This document shows, one piece after another, positions 14,377 through 18,570 of a stretch of 18,570 nt of DNA. The position numbers and the translations under genes are program-made. Under the pieces are notes generated by a model. That model worked only from the letters and a program-made list of their open reading frames with translations. It had not been told where the DNA came from and did no database searches. The first letter of the stretch is position 1. Each line of letters opens with the position of its first letter. The DNA is from Propionibacteriaceae bacterium (lineage in GTDB: Bacteria > Actinomycetota > Actinomycetes > Propionibacteriales > Propionibacteriaceae): the NCBI GenBank assembly GCA_009778535.1, contig WRJP01000016.1:1-18570 (forward strand). Direction: 5' to 3'.

Positions 14377-15271
14377 GCAAAGACTCGTACCACTTACTCG
14401 CCGTGGTGAAATCGGCATCGGCGAAACCATGCGCGATAGTTGGCTGGATACGGTCTGCTCGTGCATACGATCCCAGGAAAATCACGTTTTCGCAGACGCG
14501 GCGCAAACCTTGCAGCGCTTCGGCCACTCGCAACTCTTGGATGTGACCTTCCAAGTCGATTGAGAAACAGTAGTTTCCAAGGCCAGTTTTAGTGGGTCTG
14601 GATTCGATACGGCACAGGTTTACGCCCCGGCCAGAGAACTGTTCCAAGATTTCGAGCAGTGCTCCCGGGCGATCAGCCCGCATGAAGGCCATCAACGTGG
14701 TTTTATCGGCACCGGTCATTGCCGCAGGAGCCCCCAGCTTTGAAACCAACACGAAACGAGTTACCGCTGCCAGGTTATCGGCAATACCTTCGGCCAGCGG
14801 AACCAGGTGGTACATGTCTTGGGCGATCTGAGCACAGATTGCACCATCGTAGGCAGAGTTGGGATTTGCTACTTCCTTTGCGGCAGCGGCGGTCGAACCA
14901 CCTTCAGTGATTTCAGCTTCGGGAAGATTTTCGGCCAGCCATTCCCGCACTTGGGCTATTGCGTGCGGATGCGACAGTATCCGTTTTACATCGCTGATGC
15001 TGGTGCCAACCCGTCCACACAGATTGAAATGTACCGGTAACGTCACTTCGCGGCTGATCATTAGTGGCAGCCCTAGGACTAAACTGTCCAGTGTGGCAGA
15101 GACGCCGCCCTCGACAGAGTTCTCTATTGGAACCAGCGCAGCCTGCACTTCGCCGCAGCGCACTGCCTCCAACGCACCCAGCACACTTGAGTATCCGAGT
15201 GCTTCACCATCGTAGAAGGTTAAGAGTGCCTGCTGCGTAAACGTTCCTGCTGGCCCAAGGTATCCAATCAT
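14360..15271 (-). CDS. pheA: Prephenate dehydratase with ACT domain
   Basis: 303 residues: a monofunctional enzyme that converts prephenate to phenylpyruvate for phenylalanine synthesis. The N-terminal GYLGPAGTFTQQALL and VPIENSVEGGVSATLDSL motifs and the later NLAAVTRFVLVSK motif (with the catalytic T-R-F) define the dehydratase domain (1-180). The C-terminal ACT domain contains the GALLEILEQFSGRGVNLCRIESRP signature that binds phenylalanine for feedback inhibition. No chorismate mutase domain is fused. The ATG at 15271 is favoured over the adjacent upstream TTG. There is no Shine-Dalgarno; TAATCT lies 6 nt upstream. It overlaps the serS 3' end. It is in the same overall pathway as DAHP synthase and AroE-AroK but is a separate unit. 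Confidence 0.95.
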   Translation of the reverse strand: MIGYLGPAGTFTQQALLTFYDGEALGYSSVLGALEAVRCGEVQAALVPIENSVEGGVSATLDSLVLGLPLMISREVTLPVHFNLCGRVGTSISDVKRILSHPHAIAQVREWLAENLPEAEITEGGSTAAAAKEVANPNSAYDGAICAQIAQDMYHLVPLAEGIADNLAAVTRFVLVSKLGAPAAMTGADKTTLMAFMRADRPGALLEILEQFSGRGVNLCRIESRPTKTGLGNYCFSIDLEGHIQELRVAEALQGLRRVCENVIFLGSYARADRIQPTIAHGFADADFTTASKWYESLLNPQT

Positions 15272-15277
15272 CAAGTC

Positions 15278-15283
15278 AGATTA
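15278..15283 (-). promoter_or_regulatory. Candidate -10 hexamer, leaderless promoter of pheA
   Basis: TAATCT (TANNNT) on the minus strand ends 6 nt before the ATG at 15271. An overlapping GATAAT is the alternative, ending 8 nt before it. Confidence 0.4.
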
Positions 15284-15403
15284 TCACTGTCACGACCCTC
15301 TCGCTGGTTGGCGGTGTACCTGATCTTGTCATTATGTTTGTCAATCGCTAATGTCATACCCCTCCATAAAAACGTCCGCAACTTGCTTGCAGACGCTTCA
15401 TTG

Positions 15404-15427
15404 CAATCAGTGGTTAAACAAGAACGT
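15404..15427 (+). repeat. Left copy of a 24-nt direct repeat flanking the IS element
   Basis: CAATCAGTGGTTAAACAAGA begins this copy. It matches the right copy at 16912-16935 at 21 of 24 positions in the same orientation. A hairpin (CGTCCGCA / TGCAGACG, 15373-15395) lies just before it. The stretch between pheA and this repeat has no supported gene. Confidence 0.7.
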
Positions 15428-15434
15428 ATCTTTC

Positions 15435-15463
15435 GGGTTATGGATCCTGCGATTTACACGCAG
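15435..15463 (+). repeat. Left inverted repeat at the IS element
   Basis: GGGTTATGGATCCTGC (15435-15450) is the exact reverse complement of 16858-16873. Beyond it both sides form CTGC-N9-GCAG hairpins at the same distance (left 15447-15463, right 16845-16861), giving a 29-nt inverted pair. Confidence 0.8.
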
Positions 15464-15479
15464 ACTCTTTTATGGGTTT

Positions 15480-15485
15480 TGTCAA
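15480..15485 (-). promoter_or_regulatory. Outward-facing consensus -35 box at the IS right end
   Basis: TTGACA, a perfect -35 hexamer, is read on the minus strand 17 nt after the transposase stop, pointing out of the element. No -10 follows at 16-19 nt. In IS110-family circles the right end supplies a -35 and the left end a -10 (family knowledge), so this may be half of a junction promoter. Confidence 0.35.
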
Positions 15486-15502
15486 GTTGTGGTGGGCGTG
15501 TT

Positions 15503-16540
15503 TTATAGTCCTTGGGGTGTGAGGTGGTTGTGGATTTGGCGGGCGATGTAGCGTTTGAGGCAGCGTCGGATTTCTGAGGTTGTTTTTCCTTGGCTGTGTC
15601 GTTTTTCTATGTATTGTTGGGTTTGTTCATCGCTCATCATTCTTGATCGTGCTATCACGTGTAGTGCACTGTTGAGTTGGCGGTCTCCACCACGACTGAG
15701 CCTGTTCCTGATCGTGTTACCTGATGAGGCTGGTATGGGGGCAACACCGGCAAGGCAAGCAAACTTTGCTTCGGTGGTAATCCTGGATGATGTGCTACGG
15801 GCATACAATATTTTTGCTGCACAGATAGGGCCAACTCCTGCCATGGTCAACAAACTTGGGGCCAGTTGCGCCACGAGCATGCTGATTTGTTTGTTGTTCA
15901 TCGCTAAAGCGTGTTTGCTGGTGATGATACTGCACGCTAGTCGTTGAGCAGTTGCGTGAATTATCTGTCCAGGTGCAAGACACCAACCGGTGATCTGGTT
16001 GATAAGTTTCATGTCAGCTCCATGACGGGCATCCACATGAAGATCATGGGTGCGAAGCAAAGCTATCAACGCGTTACGCTCTTGGGTTGTGTGGGTGTTT
16101 AACCGTTCACGATCAGCTAGAAGTACCCCGATTTGAGCGTAAATACCGTTCAAAGCACGCGGTGTTGGCAGATCATCAACATCTAGTCCCATCACGAAGC
16201 GGGCTGCTGCACTTGCATCAATCAGATCAGATTTTCCCCGGTTACGTCGGGTTGTTCTTTTCGGTGGTTTAGCCTCTACTACACGTATGCCAGCATCGAT
16301 CAAACCACGAGCTATCCCTGCTCCGAAAGTAGCCACACACTCCACACCAGCAAGAATTGAATCTGCACCGGTGATTTTCAATATCCAACAGATCGCTCGT
16401 TTAATCCCAGCTGGGGTAGTATCAAACTCGTGGTCTCGAACCACTTGGCCGGTGCGGGTATCCACAACAGCGAAGTGGTTAGTTTTCGTGTGAGTGTCCA
16501 CGCCAACAGTGAACCGGTAGAAATCTGCAACAATAGTCAT
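15503..16540 (-). CDS. IS110-family DEDD transposase (RNA-guided recombinase type)
   Basis: 345 residues, full length. The N-terminal RuvC-like DEDD domain shows Asp15 in VGVDTHTKTNHFAVVD, Glu67 in AGVECVATFG, and Asp105 and Asp108 in GKSDLIDA. The C-terminal Transposase_20 domain begins near 230 with LLTMAGVGPICAAKIL. It carries the serine nucleophile candidates Ser272/Ser273 in APIPASSGNTIR, and ends with GGDRQLNSALHVIA. All catalytic residues are present and no frameshift is seen, so the enzyme is probably active. Related IS110 recombinases are guided by a bridge RNA encoded in the element. AAAGG lies 6 nt before the ATG. It is transcribed away from the fumarase gene. Confidence 0.94.
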   Translation of the reverse strand: MTIVADFYRFTVGVDTHTKTNHFAVVDTRTGQVVRDHEFDTTPAGIKRAICWILKITGADSILAGVECVATFGAGIARGLIDAGIRVVEAKPPKRTTRRNRGKSDLIDASAAARFVMGLDVDDLPTPRALNGIYAQIGVLLADRERLNTHTTQERNALIALLRTHDLHVDARHGADMKLINQITGWCLAPGQIIHATAQRLACSIITSKHALAMNNKQISMLVAQLAPSLLTMAGVGPICAAKILYARSTSSRITTEAKFACLAGVAPIPASSGNTIRNRLSRGGDRQLNSALHVIARSRMMSDEQTQQYIEKRHSQGKTTSEIRRCLKRYIARQIHNHLTPQGL

Positions 16541-16844
16541 CGGTAGCCTTTCTCTTCGACTGGTTGCTGGCGTCGCCTGGGGCTGTGCGAGACGGTCCTT
16601 TAACAGGTCACAGTCACCAAGTGGCTGGACAGTCTTTTATCAAGTCATCAAACAATCACAGGCGGCGCTGACCTGAACCAGCACGAGCAGACAAGTCTGC
16701 GCAAAGACATACCCAAAGATAGTCAGGATGACAATGAGTCACACTCCCACCAATCCAGGCCAACACCAGTCTGTCAGTCAATCCCAGACCGACCACAACC
16801 CATTAAAGGATGACAAGAAAGGGGCTACCCCCCAATTCGTCGTC
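16541..16844 (-). ncRNA. Candidate bridge RNA region of the IS110 element
   Basis: This 300-nt leader has no supported gene, though the IS is compact. On the minus strand it can fold into GTCTG-N11-CAGAC (16769-16789) and GCAGAC-TT-GTCTGC (16687-16700). It also carries a 10-nt direct repeat, AGGATGACAA on the plus strand, at 16725-16734 and 16807-16816. In IS110-group elements this position encodes the bridge RNA whose two loops pair with donor and target DNA (established for IS621-type elements). The assignment here is by position and fold only; guide pairing was not resolved. GGGG-CTACC-CCCC with an adjacent T-run (16816-16833) could shield the leader from outside transcription. Confidence 0.45.
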
Positions 16845-16873
16845 CTGCACTTTAGTTGCAGGATCCATAACCC
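16845..16873 (-). repeat. Right inverted repeat at the IS element
   Basis: GCAGGATCCATAACCC (16858-16873) is the exact reverse complement of 15435-15450. CTGC at 16845-16848 and GCAG at 16858-16861 give the same CTGC-N9-GCAG hairpin as on the left, here extended to TCCTGC/GCAGGA when read on the minus strand. Confidence 0.8.
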
Positions 16874-16911
16874 GGATGCTGCGCGAAGTCGCAGTATTGC
16901 GGAATCCAGAA

Positions 16912-16935
16912 CAATCAGTCGTTAAGCAAGAAAGT
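16912..16935 (+). repeat. Right copy of the 24-nt direct repeat flanking the IS element
   Basis: CAATCAGTCGTTAAGCAAGA begins this copy; 21 of 24 bases match 15404-15427. Before it lies a CTGCG-CGAAGT-CGCAG hairpin (16879-16894), so both copies follow a stem-loop. It lies 38 nt outside the inverted repeat, against 7 nt on the left. Confidence 0.7.
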
Positions 16936-16973
16936 GACAAATAGGGAACCCTGCCAGTGCGCGCCCCAGCCCG

Positions 16974-17013
16974 CTGGTTGAGTGCAAACCAAAGGTTTGT
17001 GTATCGAAACCAA
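16974..17013 (+). repeat. REP-like palindromic intergenic element
   Basis: TGGTT (16975-16979) pairs with AACCA (17008-17012), and inside CAAACC (16985-16990) pairs with GGTTTG (16994-16999) around an AAA loop. The arms read TGGTTGAG and TATCGAAACCA, resembling short palindromic repeats scattered through actinobacterial genomes (from memory). GGTTTCGATAC recurs at 13014-13024 in opposite orientation. No T-run follows, so it is not an intrinsic terminator. Confidence 0.5.
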
Positions 17014-17091
17014 GGGCGACGGCCTCTGAATTTGAACACTTTCTCTCTCAGTAGTCACTAGGATGTCAAACACCGACCAGAAGGAGTAGAA

Positions 17092-18570
17092 ATGAGCGAG
17101 TTCGTGTACGAAGATTTGTTGCCGCTGGGTGCAGATGAAACCCCATATCGACTACTCAGCACGCAGGGGGTTAGCACCCTCACAGGTTCCGACGGCCGCA
17201 CATTCCTGCAAATTGACCCCAGTGCCTTGGAATTATTGGCAGAAACTGCCATGCGTGAAATAGCTTTCTACCTACGCCGGGCACATCTGGCTCAATTGCG
17301 TAAGATTCTCGATGACCCCGAAGCCTCAGACAATGACAAATTCGTCGCACTCGACTTTTTGAAAAATGCGGTCATTTCTGCTGCTGGGGTACTCCCAATG
17401 TGTCAAGACACCGGGACTGCAATAGTGATGGGTAAACGTGGACAGCAAGTATTAACCGCAGGCCCTGACGAGTTGGCGTTGAGCAAAGGCGTTTACAACG
17501 CGTATACGAAAGAGAACCTGCGCTACTCACAAAACGCCGCGCTGACGATGTGGGATGAAGTCAACACCGGAAATAACCTGCCCGCCCAGATCGAAGTTTA
17601 TGCCGACACCAACCCCGGACACGAGAATGTCTACAAATTCTTGTTCATGGCAAAGGGGGGCGGTTCAGCCAACAAAACCTTCCTATTCCAAGAAACCAAG
17701 GCCATCCTCAATCCCGATTCAATGCTGAAATTCCTTGACGAGAAAATCCGTCTGCTCGGCACGTCAGCTTGTCCGCCTTACCACTTGGCTGTCGTCATCG
17801 GAGGTACCAGCGCCGAGTTTGCGCTCAAAACCGCCAAATATGCTTCTGCGAAATATTTGGATTCGCTTCCGGTGGCCGGTTCAGCCAGCGCTCACGGTTT
17901 CCGCGATTTGGAACTGGAAGCCGAGATTTTGAAGTTGACGCAAGACCAAGGCATTGGAGCTCAATTCGGCGGAAAGTATTTCTGCCACGACGTGCGCGTA
18001 GTGCGCCTTCCGCGCCACGGTGCGTCACTGCCGGTAGCAATCGCGGTGTCATGTTCAGCAGACAGGCAGTGTTTGGGAAAGATCACACCCGAGGGTGTTT
18101 TCATTGAAGAGTTGGAACACGATCCAACGCAGTACCTGCCCGAAACCATTGATGAGTCAATCACATCCACCCAGGTGGTAGCTATCGATCTGAATCGTCC
18201 GATGCCAGATATTTTGGCGCAACTTAGCCGCCATCCGGTTACGACCTTACTTTCGCTCAACGGTACCCTGATCGTGGCTCGTGACATTGCGCACGCAAAA
18301 CTGCGGGAACGCCTAGATGCCGGCGAAGGATTGCCACAGTATTTCAAAGATCATCCGGTTTACTATGCAGGTCCGGCCAAGACACCCAAGGGCATGCCTT
18401 CAGGCTCATTTGGCCCCACTACTGCCGGGCGCATGGATTCCTATGTTGACCTTTTCCAGGAAAACGGTGGGTCGATGGTCATGCTCGCCAAAGGAAATCG
18501 TTCCAAACAAGTTACGGATGCCTGTGCAAAATACGGCGGTTTCTATCTGGGCTCTGTGGGTGGTCCAGCT
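17092..18570 (+). CDS. Fumarate hydratase class I, Fe-S dependent (partial, 3' end outside window)
   Basis: The frame is open for 493 codons to the window edge; class I single-chain enzymes have about 540-560 residues, so only the last tenth is missing. It interconverts fumarate and malate with an oxygen-sensitive [4Fe-4S] cluster. The three cluster cysteines are visible in LPMCQDTGTA, TSACPPYHLA and VSCSADRQCLGK. The N-terminal alpha domain (to about residue 280) and the beta domain (DLNRPMPDILAQLSRHPVTT, then AGPAKTPKGMPSGSFGPTTAGRMD) are fused as in FumA/FumB. The ATG has AAGGAG 5 nt upstream, a clear Shine-Dalgarno. Upstream lies the IS110 element and a REP-like repeat. The promoter is not clear; TAGGAT at 17059-17064 is a possible -10. 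Confidence 0.94.
   Translation, partial: MSEFVYEDLLPLGADETPYRLLSTQGVSTLTGSDGRTFLQIDPSALELLAETAMREIAFYLRRAHLAQLRKILDDPEASDNDKFVALDFLKNAVISAAGVLPMCQDTGTAIVMGKRGQQVLTAGPDELALSKGVYNAYTKENLRYSQNAALTMWDEVNTGNNLPAQIEVYADTNPGHENVYKFLFMAKGGGSANKTFLFQETKAILNPDSMLKFLDEKIRLLGTSACPPYHLAVVIGGTSAEFALKTAKYASAKYLDSLPVAGSASAHGFRDLELEAEILKLTQDQGIGAQFGGKYFCHDVRVVRLPRHGASLPVAIAVSCSADRQCLGKITPEGVFIEELEHDPTQYLPETIDESITSTQVVAIDLNRPMPDILAQLSRHPVTTLLSLNGTLIVARDIAHAKLRERLDAGEGLPQYFKDHPVYYAGPAKTPKGMPSGSFGPTTAGRMDSYVDLFQENGGSMVMLAKGNRSKQVTDACAKYGGFYLGSVGGPA

Larger units (their letters stand above)
15435..16873 (-). mobile_element. IS110-family insertion sequence
   Basis: One IS110-type DEDD transposase lies between a 16-bp perfect inverted repeat. 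The span of 1439 bp between the outer edges is usual for this family. There are about 300 nt of noncoding DNA on the transposase 5' side and about 70 nt on the 3' side. A long 5' leader is the IS110-group layout, whereas inverted repeats near the ends are more an IS1111-group trait. The exact ends are uncertain: the inverted repeats could be part of the element or a pre-existing palindrome into which it inserted, in which case the element lies within about 15464-16844. Confidence 0.75.

Noticed and set aside
15308..15551. Two short plus-strand frames between pheA and the transposase
   Set aside because: They overlap the flanking repeats and the IS end, lack a ribosome binding site and resemble no known family.
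16728..17039. Small open frames on both strands over the IS leader and right inverted repeat
   Set aside because: Both cross the inverted repeat, lack ribosome binding sites and have no recognisable sequence; the region is better read as noncoding.
1..18570. CRISPR array, rRNA or tRNA genes
   Set aside because: No regularly spaced direct repeats of CRISPR type, no rRNA-like stretches and no complete tRNA cloverleaf were found by eye on either strand.

Overview
The window looks like a chromosomal segment of an actinobacterium of moderate GC content. The lineage is judged from the gene set: an actinobacterial Tad/Flp pilus cluster with an Ssd-type ATPase and a DUF4244 pilin, a class II (AroG-type) DAHP synthase, a DUF501 gene beside an FtsB/DivIC gene, and a DUF2530 gene divergent from an NCS2 permease. 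Many genes also lack a Shine-Dalgarno sequence and carry a TANNNT hexamer 6-7 nt before the start codon, which fits leaderless transcription. A family-level assignment is not possible from the sequence alone.

Layout, left to right. (1) 1-90, minus: N-terminus of a secreted protein. (2) 176-2275: an NCS2 purine-type permease (minus) with a strong intrinsic terminator, and a divergent small DUF2530 membrane protein. (3) 2272-6120, minus: class II DAHP synthase, low-specificity threonine aldolase and a fused shikimate dehydrogenase-shikimate kinase, probably read in that order. (4) 6181-8100, minus: FtsB/DivIC-like division protein, DUF501 protein and a PlsC-like acyltransferase; the last two are translationally coupled. 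(5) 8101-8346: divergent control region. (6) 8347-12954, plus: Tad pilus cluster with the TadZ/Ssd ATPase, TadA ATPase, TadB and TadC membrane proteins, a DUF4244/Flp-like pilin, a TadE-like pseudopilin and a second TadE/TadG-like protein. (7) 13105-15271: serS and pheA, convergent and overlapping by 17 nt. (8) about 15404-16935: an IS110-family insertion sequence with a 300-nt noncoding leader, flanked by inverted and direct repeats. (9) 17092 to the end: class I (Fe-S) fumarate hydratase, cut by the window edge.

Together the genes cover aromatic amino acid supply (DAHP synthase, AroE-AroK and PheA), cell division and phospholipid synthesis, a complete pilin-plus-motor Tad set without its prepilin peptidase, serine tRNA charging and one TCA-cycle step. 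The most rewarding places to look are the IS110 element, whose leader should encode a bridge RNA, the repeats around it, the aroE-aroK fusion, and the recurrent leaderless-promoter spacing.
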